NCBI GenBank assembly: GCA_037179385.1
Contig: CM074193.1
Coordinates: 40,890,846-40,954,845, forward strand
DNA from: Holothuria scabra
Taxonomy: Eukaryota > Echinodermata > Holothuroidea > Aspidochirotida > Holothuriidae
Direction: 5' to 3'
DNA: 64,000 nucleotides
Positions 12,401 to 23,800 of the stretch are shown here, in pieces; within the stretch, counting starts at the first letter, position 1, and each line of letters begins with the position of its first letter. The position numbers and the translations under genes were made by a program. A model generated the notes under the pieces. It was not told the DNA's origin. It saw only the letters and a list, made by a program, of their open reading frames with translations, and did not search any database.

Positions 12401-13125
12401 GTTAAATGGATACTATCTTACCTCGAGAGCTCAAAATGCGTTACAGACGAAGTACCTCCTTATTAAAGTCTCTTACGTCTCTAGAAAGATCAAAATGCCA
12501 AGGGGTACTTCTACCGAATACTAGTATCAACTTCTAGGATGTACACTTAAGGGTATGATTAGCCCTGAATACCAGTACTACATATAACGGATTTATTTAC
12601 TACGATGGCTACTTTTTCACTTGCCCTAGGAATCATACGTAACCGGATTCAAACCATGCTGAAGTCACGTGACGGTATCACAAAGAAAAGAAAGAGACAG
12701 ACGTTGCATAGAACGTCATATGAGAATGACGCTCTTTGTAACTTACGAATGTTACTACATCCACAATAGACAATGGCTCATGTACATATAGTCAGGAATA
12801 TATGACACTAGTGTAATTAACTATGTCAATTTTAGCCAAAATTACAATTACGTATGTACAGGTACGAGCCTACGTGAGCAGTGCTCAACAGAAAATATAA
12901 CTGGTAAATGTCGTTTAGTCAATCATTTACAATGAGGTGTATATGTGTAAGTACAAGAAGACACGATAAGCACTTTGGTCTGATAATCTTTGACTTAATT
13001 AAATGTTATTTAGTTGAAATTTACAAGGATGGATATGATACTACTAGAATCCAAATTAAAAATTGGAATAAAAAAGTAACAGCCAATTGCAATATAACTG
13101 AAACAATCACACACACGTGAAAAAA
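9476..13125. other. Long non-coding stretch
   Basis: AT-rich DNA with a poly-A run near 11035-11057 and no frame above about 75 codons. I found no element ends or coding signals here. Confidence 0.45.
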
Positions 13126-13315
13126 GGTTTCGATGTCAAAAGCTGACACAGAAATGTAACTCATAAAGAATTTATTGCACTCAAAGTACCCGCATGCATG
13201 CATCGTTAAATCCTTAAAGGGAGGTTTCGATGTCAAAAACTGCAGAAATGTAACTCATGAAGATTATTGCATTCAAAGTAACCTCATATACGGTCGTTAA
13301 ATCCTTAAAGGGAGG
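13126..13315 (+). repeat. Two-copy tandem duplication of about 95 bp
   Basis: Copy 1 (13126-13222) and copy 2 (13223-13315) both run from GGTTTCGATGTCAAAA through AGAAATGTAACTCAT to GTTAAATCCTTAAAGGGAGG. They differ by small indels and substitutions, so the duplication is older than the 29-bp one at 5304. Confidence 0.85.
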
Positions 13316-15224
13316 TAGTGGCGTTTCCAAGATTTCATAAGTTGGGGGACTGGGGGTCACGAAACCTTTTTGGGCACATTGAAACAGGCTGATAACTGAC
13401 AGTTATACATGCCCGAAACTATACCGCTGAGTGACAAAACAAACACTAGCATTACTTTAGTAGTTTCATCTCCTCAAATAGTTACATTGAGAATTAGAAT
13501 GTTTGAAGAGTTACGAAATTAACATCATCGATTACGAATTTCTGTCTGCGAGAAGCTCACTTTTAGAAGTATGCTTCCGTACTACCTTACTTTAAATATG
13601 AATAATCTATCATTCGGTGAACATAAGTATTCGTCGTAAACCGACTTTTTCTGTAGACTAACGCAACATTTTCCTCTCATTTCAACGGAACGAACAATTG
13701 GGCATAGGAATTGACAACGATGAAAGGCGACTGTACAAGTACGAATCTACTGTTTATTAAAAAAGACAAGTACGCAGGTAACATGCAAGATTGGCGGTTA
13801 TGAATAATTTACATTCTACAAGACAAAACATGTAAACATATCAAAAATTGAGTGAGTCGTACATACAAAAGATCCATCAACATTAACAATGTACTCTGAT
13901 CTTCATTTAAACTTAAAACAAACATTTTTGTACATGTAACTGGATTTCGCGAATGTTGCATATGTGAATACCTATAGGTGGCACCGGTGTACTTGAAATT
14001 TAAAATCCTTTGCAGGCAAAGTGTACATATTTGGAAAAATTTGAAAAAATAATAGACTTAATCGAGAATATGCCTGTATTCTTTGCATTTCAAAACGTTA
14101 TATCCAAGTTACTTCTAAAGAACTCACATAAACGTTTAGACATTTTCGAAAGTAATCTATTCTTAGATTTCTTAATTTTCCAGTGGCGGGGAGAAAATAA
14201 CGAAGGAATGAAGTAGCTTGTAACGAGGTTTATAATTGTATTGTCAATATAAATTTCACTGAAGGGCATGAATTACATTAAAATATACCATTGGATGTGT
14301 ACGTGTCCGCTTTGATTGTGAATATGAAGCTTCCCCCTCTTTTCTAAACATTTTCGCTCAAGGCATTCCCCTAATGGTACCACCCCCCCAACGCTATGCA
14401 GCTTACGCCTAGTATTTTCGTCAGGTTCATATGGAATGCTACTCATGTATTCTGAGTTTACTACAAAAACCTTTCTGAACATAGCCATGGGAAATGAATT
14501 AGCGGTCTGTTTTCAGCTAAATCTAGTTCAAATTTTCAAATCACGTGTCAGAAATGAACATATGACCCATGAGATATCAGTGACCTTAATTTAACGGTTT
14601 CCTAACACCCTTTAAAGACAAATAACCTAAAAAAACATGATGTGTTGTGGAAAACGCATTTGTGTTTCCCAAAGAGGAGAAAAACGTCCTTCTAAAAAAC
14701 TTCCAATATGAAATTCCAAATGTTTTTCAAAATTTGAAAAAATCAAACTCGTACTACTATACACGTACTTCCAACATAACAAGGTTACAGCCAAGTGGCC
14801 TTATAGTCAAACATTATCTAAAGGGCAGTCAACTCCCACCCCAAGCTGCAATTTTTGTAGCATTCTACAGAAACCATCTACTGGCACAGCTCCCTGATTG
14901 ACAGCAAGTTCAAAAACTGCAAAGTACTATAGCTCATATTACACAGCATGTGATGAAAGTGTTTTGATTACATATTGGGGGTCTTTTATACCCTCCCTGA
15001 ATCAACTGTGATTGTGTCTTGATGATAATGAGTTTTAGACTCATTGAGAGAGGGAATTAATTAAGTAGGTCAGGAAATTTGGAAGTGTTTTGGATGAGAT
15101 GATTAGCTTAAAGTTTTCAAAAGATATTGGTCGACGGTTACCTAGTCAGACAATACACCGTTATAGTTGGTGAGACAAAATCACTCCTCTTTGTTGAAAG
15201 GAATTCCCTTTTAGAGCGAGGAAG
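13316..15224. other. Non-coding DNA
   Basis: A GTGGCGTTTCCAAG stretch at 13319-13333 followed by G runs resembles a decayed hAT end, but no partner end is seen. The rest is unassigned AT-rich DNA. Confidence 0.4.
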
Positions 15225-15406
15225 CAGGGGCGTAACCAGTGGGATGGCGGGGGAAGCTGCTCTCGGATCGCCCAAGCACGGGAAGGGTGTTAAAAATCCG
15301 GAAGAAAAAAAGGAAGAAAAGAGAGGACAGAAAGGGAAACTGGTAAAAAATCGGGAAATCTCTGAAGTCTTGCCACCCTGGACGGCCAGGACTGGCTAAG
15401 CACCTG
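15225..15406. mobile_element. Probable short hAT-type MITE
   Basis: It begins CAGGGGCGTAACCAGTGGGA and ends with ACTGGCTAAGCACCTG. Read inverted, the two ends agree at 12 of the first 15 bases. Flanking 8-mers (CGAGGAAG and TAATGAAG) match at only 5 of 8 positions, so the target duplication is decayed or chance. The interior is purine-rich (A/G run at 15299-15345). The 90-codon frame at 15127-15399 is not considered a gene. Confidence 0.45.
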
Positions 15407-17448
15407 TAATGAAGTCACATAATACACACTAGGGAGGTCTTACAATGATTTTCAACAAAATATTCCATAGTCGGATATATCCAAAATAGAAAGTAAAAGA
15501 AAACAAAAAACAGGCAAACAGACATACAGACAATTAGAAATGCTGTCAATTTAATATTATTAAAAGGGTTTTAAGTTTACTCATAACCTGTTGAAAGACG
15601 AACTACGCATGCAGTGTTTCGTATGCACATATTCAAATTCTAAGCAGTGATATTACGGGGATGCCTAAAGTTTGAGGGCATCCCCAAGGTTCTAATTAAA
15701 ACCCATTCCGGTTCTTCGGGGGAAAATTGAGGGACACGCACGCAAGCAAATATGAGAGTTTTAATTCTGCAATAGAGTGAAACAAGAAGACTAGAAAACA
15801 TTACTTTGGTTACTTTGGGTTCTAATTGCAGCAAATTTGTTCATTTATTTTTTTAATCCTTAAAATTACCAAGTGTTTGAAATTCACTATATTTAAAGAT
15901 AATGGCGTTGTTCTAAAGAACAATGTCATTCTTTTTTAATTAGGTTTCACGATAAAATAGCCAGTCTCACATTATTAAATGTTTACGGTGGATAATGTGC
16001 GATGATTTTAAACGTTTCCCGTGTATAGTGCAAGGAATTTTCATACAAAGTAGTCTAGGAGAAACGTACGAATAAAGTAGAGCATGACCTGAAAATTTTC
16101 CAACGATAAGGGTTAGTTATTTGGATGGAGTTTTAGGGTTCACTTTACAACCGATTGGTTTAAGTCGAGCGGGAAACGATTTTTTTTTTCAAAAAAGGCT
16201 AAATGGCTTTGTTAAAGGTTAAATTGGAGCAAAACTGATGATGCATAAATACTGAGTCATGTAAAAATTGGGTAGGGAGTGTTAAGCAGTATTTGATGAA
16301 TAAAACCTGAGTAAAAAGGCCAAAGACATATTTTCAAAACATTTTCCTTTTCCAACGTGGTTATGAATAATTTAAAACTATTCAAGAGGATATTAATAAA
16401 TTAAAGTTAAATATTTGTATTCCCAAATTGGATTTTTTTATTTTGAGTGCATACTTTCATGGGCACTTAGAATAAGGGAAACCAGATTCACTGCAGTGTA
16501 CCTCCTTAAAGTGCATACCACGAAATTGGAGTCTGAATAGTGTCCTTGACAATCAAAATTGCCAAATTCCAAGGATTTGTGAGTCACAACTTGAATATAC
16601 ATCACGTTTGAAATGTCACCGTTGTATAAGTTTCACAATGTTTTTGTCTCTTTTGTGTTTGCAAAAGAAACTTTAAAAGACACGAACAAGTAATGGATGT
16701 AGGCGATTCTTTAACGTTAGTCATGTATTTTTTAAATCTCAAGGGAACTCTGTTATCCATCTAATCTCATCGAAAGACGCCTGGCTTTTAAAAGATTTCA
16801 ATAACTTTCAAATAAATCTAAATGGCTCTTTTATCTCATGGCCAGCAAAATGACGCAAATGACCATCGGCTTAAAATCTTCTTTTCGGGAAATTTGATAT
16901 TCAAAATGAAAACAAATTTAACGTCTTGTTTTTAAAATATGAAACCATTTCCTGAGGTTTAAACGCCTCTTACACTTATTTATGAGCGTCCTAGAAGCTG
17001 GGATGCCTCTAATGGTCGATGTGACCCAACTTTTTGTGCTAACCTTTGTGAACATTTTCCTAGAGAGCATCTCTCCGGGACCTCTCTAGTTTTAGAAAAA
17101 TTTTTCTCCCAGAAGTCAGAGACACATTTGTGGAGCCTGAATGATAGGTGCGTTTGTTTTGGATCCCTAAGCTCGCTGTCAGAGGAAGGGAGAGGCTCAC
17201 TAGTTTTCGTCGCCCCTAGAGAGATTCAAATTTGCTATTAACAAACTGATGAATAACATTTCTGTTCCACGAATTTGTTCACCATAACACCTTGTTTGGT
17301 TACAGGTCTTCCGCCCAGTTTACTGTATGTTCAAGACCTAGAAATAAATTTGCCTAAAATAGTTCGAGTTTCGAGTTACTTGGTCTACGCCTGAGTCATC
17401 TTCCATCAAGTCCCAGTAGAGGTCTGAGCAGGCAGATGTTACTCCGTG
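15407..17448. other. No recognised feature
   Basis: AT-rich non-repetitive-looking DNA. No coding frame above about 65 codons and no repeat ends can be supported. Confidence 0.45.
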
Positions 17449-17743
17449 CACTCAAGGAATAATGAAAAAGAGTGAAATTTCACTCGCTAGAAGAATGAAA
17501 AATTCAACGTTCACATCGACAGAGCGGAAATTCACTCCAAAGAAGGAAAATTTCACTCTTGATGGAGCGTTTGCAGGGACCATTCTTAAAAATGAGTGAT
17601 CCCTGCATGCAGGCAAGCGTTAAAGAGTGAATTTTCACTCTTTTAAGAACGAGATTCGCCCTTTTTTGAATGAGATTCGCTGTAAATGGAGTGAATGAAC
17701 ACTCTAATGGAGTGATTAGGTTCACTTTTTAGTTTTTGGAGTG
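17449..17743. repeat. TA-target MITE (CACTC family), diverged copy
   Basis: The left side has CACTCAAGGAAT and AGAGTGAAATTTCACTC. The right side has GGAGTGAATGAACACTC, TAATGGAGTGATTAGGTTCA and the terminal TTTTTGGAGTG. The central inverted repeat has TTTGCAGGGACCATTC and GAGTGATCCCTGCATGCAGG. Flanking TG pairs replace the TA expected for the family. It lies only about 70 bp from the element at 17812. Confidence 0.65.
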
Positions 17744-17811
17744 TGTAGCCGCATCTTGGTCTGACTGAAATCTGAATAAGGGTTTTGTGGGTGGCAAACT
17801 ATGCGTTGAGA

Positions 17812-18107
17812 CCACGGACTTTCTATATACATGGACAGAGCATTACTATCCGTAGATTGTCGCTACCGTACGTGTATGTGAGTAAAGGCGTAGCAAGATG
17901 GCTGTCCAATGTTGTTGTTCAAGTAGTTCAAATCAACAGATTTGCAAGAAAGGTGAAATATTTTCGAAATAATGTAAGGTAAGGTCAGAATCACTTCACG
18001 TATTGCATGAACAATTTTGTTTCCCATTCAAGTTTAAATTTTGTTTACACTGTTACAGAACCGTTGTAAACTCATGCTCTGTCCATGCATATATAGGAAG
18101 TCCGTGG
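17812..18107 (-). mobile_element. MITE with CCACGGACTT ends and 6-7-bp target duplication, copy 1
   Basis: A 296-bp element starts CCACGGACTTTCTATATACA and ends with the inverse, TATATAGGAAGTCCGTGG. The 6-mer TTGAGA flanks it exactly (17806-17811 and 18108-18113), extendable to 7 bases if one terminal G is counted. Inner homology with the copy at 53198, read in reverse, covers AAACTTGAATGG, GCAATACGTGAAGTGATT and GAAAATATTTC-like blocks. Both copies thus form one family with opposite orientations. No protein is encoded. A 6-7-bp duplication is not typical of hAT (8) or Tc1/mariner (TA). Confidence 0.8.
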
Positions 18108-18561
18108 TTGAGACGTAGTGTTACGAATAAACAGGAATTAAAAATTGTAGAGTGATTAACAACCGAGTCGTATCTTACTAATCGGAGGAACATTATTAAT
18201 TACAAAAACTGCCTTTGGCATTTAAGAAAATCGATGAGGGTAACTAATAAAGCTGGGTGGAGCAATGCAGACAAGTTGCTTAAGTCAGAGTACAATTTGG
18301 AGCCCCATCGCTCTCACTAGTTGATTGTATTGTGTTACCTTTGGGGTGCGAAGGGTATAATTTCCTAGGTTACACAACAGCGGTCCATCTCGTAGTGAAA
18401 ACAAAACACTAATTAAAATGATACATAATCAAGATTGTGTCAATTGCGTATAGAGTTACAGTGCTAGAGTGCTTGGAGACTGTAGGATGATATCTTCATT
18501 CTTCAACTTGTGAATAAAGGTTCATTGAATATAGAAATGACATAGTATGGAAACTGTCATT
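18108..18561. other. No recognised feature
   Basis: Short interval between two mobile elements. It begins with the right copy of the TTGAGA duplication (18108-18113). Nothing else is recognised. Confidence 0.45.
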
Positions 18562-18716
18562 CATAGGCGTACGAGTCGGGGTGCGAGGGAGGGGGCACTC
18601 GCCCCAATTCGGGCAGAGAAGATGGTCTATTCGGGAAAAACATGATAAAAGGGTGCCATTATTCGGGCAAAATTTGCTCTTGCCCTCCCGACAAAAATTA
18701 TACCCTTACGCCTATG
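18562..18716. mobile_element. Short hAT-type MITE, CATAGGCGTA family
   Basis: A 155-bp element has a perfect 10-bp terminal inverted repeat, CATAGGCGTA (18562-18571) and TACGCCTATG (18707-18716). Inside are two copies of TTCGGGCA (18608-18615 and 18662-18669), the motif repeated in the larger relative at 57852-60474. Flanking 8-mers do not match well, so no target duplication can be claimed. Confidence 0.7.
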
Positions 18717-20371
18717 GTATCGTCAAGGTGCTTTTAAATTATTCAATCATAACATAATTTTATTATTTTGCAACAAAATCATTAAAATGTTTACTGTCCT
18801 AACCCTTTGCGGGAAGTTGATGAATTATCACCTATGTTCTAACTCCCAATTCAACATATGTAGAACTGATAGCCTTAAAATTATGAATTAGGCCTACCCA
18901 TTTATTGGATCGCAGCGATTTAGCATCATCCAGATAAATGACAAATTAATCCCTTACCGGGTCTCATCAGTTGAGCATTTTTTTTTTGAAGAAAATTGAT
19001 GCATCATTCACTTAACAAGGGTTATCAGTTCTAAATTTTGCAGAAAATTCATCACCATGTCAACAATTTGCGGTGGAAAAATGACTCAATTTTACGAACT
19101 AGTTCAAAGTTTAAATATCCACATTTTAAAGGGACATGATAAAATGTGCTTTAATTATGACAAATCAATCGAAAATGTCCTAGGGAATATTTCTCCATTG
19201 CTGTGTGCTAGCGGCAAACGGAACTTTTAAATAGGGCTGGGGTGGGGAAACTCTTGTATTATAGAATCCCTAAAATTCGTTTTTGTGGTTGAGAGTGGCA
19301 ATACACAGGAGCTTACACAGACCATGTTTCGACCGTGTAACACAAAGAATAAGAAACGTCATAAAGTTTTGGTTACGTTGCGACTTAGTGTAGAAAGGCT
19401 CTTTCCCGAAGCCTTGAAGATCTGGAGAAGTAACAATATTGTGGACATTGGAATGAAACTTAAATTTCCTTATTACTTTTCCCAAAATAGGGCTAGGGGC
19501 CATTTATAAAATTAGTCCAATAGCCATAAAATGAGATAATTCTTACTCTGCCCATGTTCCGACCCAATAGTCTGGCTCAGCGTCTGCATGAAAATATCAT
19601 ATTGCCACAACCTCAAATCGAATTTTAAGGAACTCTATGCCACAAACACTGTAATAAGAAAAAGTTCGGTCGGAAAATATAATTATTGCTTTTTATTAAA
19701 AGAGCATTTCATTATATCCGTTTAAAATATGGAAAAGGAACTTTCAACAAGGTTGTAATGTGCCTTTTTGATGAAAGTCATTGGATGGTTGAGATAGGTG
19801 AATTCATAAATTTTCTGCCAATTGCTTAAGGCGTTTAAGTTCAATAGATGAGCAATTTATCAATGTTTTGCAAAATGTTACATTGATGACATACGGAACA
19901 GTGTAACTCGTCATTTCTATGGAAATTGTTCAATTGATGTGATCCGATAAGTGAGTTATTCATCATTTTTTTCTGCAAAAATGTTGATTCAAACACTCGT
20001 GATACTTTTTCTAGTTCCTGCAAAATGCAACATTGCTGAGATTCGATAGGTAGGAATTCAGCAATTTCTACAAACTTGTAGGATAATAATTAAACATTAA
20101 TCATTTTTTGTTGCAAACTGTTCAGATAATATATTGCGACTATAAGTTTGTAATTTGACGGCATTTTAATGTTTCTACAACAAAACGTATTTTGCTAAAA
20201 AACTTAAAAGAAATACTTTCACCTTCTGACTTACTGTATGTCTGGAGCTGATTAAATTTGATTTGTGTGGAATGATTTTAAAATGTTCAATTCTTACTGA
20301 ACTAATGCTTTAAGAAGTCAAGTATAAAAATAAGGCGAATGTGCATTGAGTGAAAGGGACATTGTATATTT
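18717..20371. other. No recognised feature
   Basis: Frames of 74-77 codons overlap on both strands at 19270-19509 without recognisable domains. Around 19865-20030 the phrase TTTTGCAAAATG or TCCTGCAAAATG recurs with similar flanks, a weak hint of an old repeat. Confidence 0.4.
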
Positions 20372-20536
20372 CACTCTAAAATGAACGGTTCAAACTGAAT
20401 TGGAAAACAGATCAAGGATTAATGTCATAGGGCAAAATTTGCTTTAGTTTGAACCCACTATTGTTCGATCCTTTTTTCTGTAAAATGTTTATCTTATCCA
20501 TTTCAATTTCAATTTGAACCGAACCTTTTAAGAGTA
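20372..20536. repeat. Foldback MITE with CACTCTAAAA end
   Basis: The left arm reads CACTCTAAAATGAACGGTTC and continues AAACTGAATTGG. The right arm reads AATTTCAATTTGAACCG and ends TTTTAAGAGT. Inverted, the arms share ACTCT, AAAA, CGGTTCAAA and TGAA. The terminal CACTCTAAAA links it to the TA-target family, but the interior differs and TA is not preserved at the flanks. Confidence 0.5.
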
Positions 20537-20595
20537 TGAGTGTTAGCATTAGAGAATAGTAAGTTTAGCGTCAATTAGAGAATATCTCACGTATT

Positions 20596-20846
20596 AAGCC
20601 GCGGTCACACTACAAGTACAACCATTTTGGATCGGATTCCGATCCGATTTTGTGAGTTTTTGATAACATCTTCTCCATCTGTGGTCGGAAAGAGCCAAAA
20701 ATTTGCCAACCTGAGTAAATAAATGAGTTGCACTGCAAGACTAGGAAAGTTAAATTTATGCTAATTATTTCGTGACGTCACATTGACTGACAAATTTTAT
20801 CGGGCTACACTGTCGGTCCTAATTCGTTGTAGCGTGACCGCGGCTT
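20596..20846. mobile_element. MITE with GCCGCGGTCAC ends, copy 1
   Basis: A 251-bp element starts AAGCCGCGGTCACACTACAA and ends with the inverse, TTGTAGCGTGACCGCGGCTT. Inside are GGATCGGATTCCGATCCGAT, a near palindrome, and ACCTGAGTAAATA. The same blocks occur in the copy at 31491-31899. The flanks are TTA- and TTTA-like, so the target duplication is uncertain and the superfamily is not assigned. Confidence 0.75.
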
Positions 20847-23800
20847 TACTGGCTCTTTTGAAGATAATCAGATAAAAAAAATAAGAATGAATAACGTTTT
20901 TGAAGAACTATACTTATGGGGTTGATAATAAAGTTAAGAAATATAGGGCGAAGTGACATGGTATATATTCAAAAAACCTATAAATATGTATTTTTCTTCA
21001 AGGTGTTTTCTCTAAAAAGTCCACCATTTGTAATGTTTGGAAAGTGTTTATATTTGAAATTTGAAGACAAAATCCAAACCATGTCAACCTTGACCGGATA
21101 TTCTACTTAAATGAAGATCAAAATTATCTATAACGAATATCAGCTACGAGCACCGACTTCACTTTAGTAACAAATAAAACTTTACAAGCACCATCAAAAA
21201 CTGGCGCTATTCTTGTCGAGACGGCAATCTTTAATAAAACGAACCTAATGCAATCTATGTACCTGTGTGTTATAATAGCAGAGAGAAGACGAATAATATG
21301 AAACAGCCTTAAACGGATAAAATCTAATCATCTGTCTTGGCTTCTCTTGGGAATCTTACCTTAAAAAATTCTGACGGAGAAAATAACTACAACAGTATTT
21401 ATTTCAAATGACAAGGTTATAGATTGTTGGGAATTTGACACTGACAGTACTTAACACTCATCAAGATTTCATACTTACTATCTGAAAAGCAAATGAATTT
21501 ACTCAAACGCACATTGCTGTGAAAGAAAGCTTTCATAATCATTTTAACAAGTGCTTGAGACGGAATCAAATTTTTAATATTTTAATAGCGTGTATACGCT
21601 TTCATCTCAATTCCATCCCTAGGGACGTGTTTTAAGCCTTACGAACTCATTTTCTTTTCAAAATATTAAAATATCGAAAGGAAATCCAATATAATATTTC
21701 GGTTGTTGTTGCAACTCATGTTTCTTGGTTGGAGAACTTGAAAAATATTTAGAAATTGGCATAAAAGATAAACCTGTCGCAAAATGAAACAACACCTCAT
21801 CTGTGAGGCAAACTTATATGGTTAGTTTCTTAGTGTTGTTAGGAAGTCACAAAACAGCTTCATCTCCTCAAAATGTTATGCACAAGAGAGTTATGGAAGT
21901 TGCATCTTTTGAAATGTTGAAAGTTTGGGTGAACAAATTATTCTTGACCAACAAACAACGGAATTTCTACCTTGGGGAACTTATACTGTGAAAAGAAGGC
22001 TACCATACTGCCTTATTTGTAATTATTTATCACTCTTTGCCAATAAATAGTAGTTTTTAAAAGGATGAAATTTCCTTGTGAAACAAACAAAATATTTCCC
22101 TTTAATTACGTTTAAATCTCATAATTTTTTTCCTTAGCAGATACAGAGGGAATGAGATTTCATTGCTCAGTCGTATGACCATGAGTATAAAACTTACATC
22201 TCATGAAAGATGAATTAGTGAGGCTTCCACATATAGTGAGACCTCTTAACTTGTTTTAATATATATATAAATAGAAGCCTTAAATGGGTTTTCCGTGGAA
22301 AAAAATCATCAACTTCAAAATATGCAAAATTTTATTTTTTAGGAGAGACAACTGCATCTCAATAGCACATAGAGTTTAGAAGATACAAATTTTCAAAGAA
22401 ATGCATTTTTCTTGAAATTTAGTGCATTTTGCAAAAATTTTTGATCCCTTTGCCGCATATTAATCTGACACTGCATTCAATTATTTATAATTCTGATATC
22501 GCTGAAGGAAATATTAAGCAGTATCGCTTTCTATTCCTCACCTGGTGTAGAACGTGATGCTAAAACTACAGAAAAGATATTCAAACATTTCCACAGTATT
22601 AAATTTCAAGACTACAGGGCATTTAATTATAAAGAAAAACAGAAGGAATCTGACTAACTGTGCCCACTTTACATAGCTTGTGGAAGCACTTTTCACAAAA
22701 GTCAGTAAAGTTTTGGAGTGAGAAATCTTGAGCTGGGAAAAGACGTTGCGACAGGTTTTGGGAGATATGATAAGGAGTATTTTCGTCTTTCTTGCAAGTC
22801 CTTAGAAAAAGCCACTGAATTATATCTTCAAAAAGTTGTTAAAATAGTCTGGCCTATCATCGGACGATAAGACTCTTACAGAACATGTAACAAAAATGTA
22901 ATGACAGCTTCCTTTATACCCCTTCCACCCCTACCAAAGCAACGTGACGCAAATAAAGCAACCAAAAAAGAGACGAAGATATCCTTTCCCCTCATATCCT
23001 CAAAAAGGAGGAGAAATCTTTAACTCTGCTTCATCTGTCTAACTTTAAAAGAAATTGAAATATCATTCAACATTCCACACATTGTGACGCAATATAAAAC
23101 CCTTTGGAATACATACTCAAAGGGGTTATTTGGCAATTTAATATTTTGCGGTGGTTGCTAGGCCATTGCCCTTTGCCGTTTTTTTTTTATTTTCCCTCAA
23201 CGGAACCAAGTCGCTACTCATTTTTCTGTGTTTAAACTCTTTTTGACAACGGTCCCAGGAGTGAGGATGACTTCACGTGACTTGTGTTCAATGCCTGGTT
23301 GACGGTGCTCTATGTTGTCAATAATACTTCATCCGTAGAAATTTGATATATTTTAATGTTACATTCACTTTATGTCTCATTGACGGAATTCTTTTTTCGT
23401 ATTTTGCAGGCTTAACCAGTGGTTAAGTTACGCTGACACTAAAATATTCTACATTTATGGGTTAATTTACATTGACATGTTAACGTGCAGTTTAAGTAAT
23501 CGGGATACCACCGTAGCTGTCGTGAATCGAATATGAGTACGAGAATGTATAAGCCAAATCGTTACAGGTTTGCATGACGGTCCGCCACGCAGGTAGCAAA
23601 CGTGCAGGGTATCCACTCTACTCAAGTTCGCTTATTCAATTACATTCGGGGCCTGAATGAATAGTGTTTTATTCCTTTTCTGTGCATCATCTCAATTAAA
23701 ATGCCATTAGTTCGCAGATTGTTAAACCAATTAACTTCTTCCACATCCTGGTAACTCTATCCCTTCGCTTCGAATGAATATTTCTCAATTTTATCCTATA

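Noticed and set aside
19270..19509. Opposed frames of 74 and 77 codons on both strands
   Set aside because: Mutual overlap, no recognisable domain and no splice context. Lengths are within chance expectation for a window of this size.
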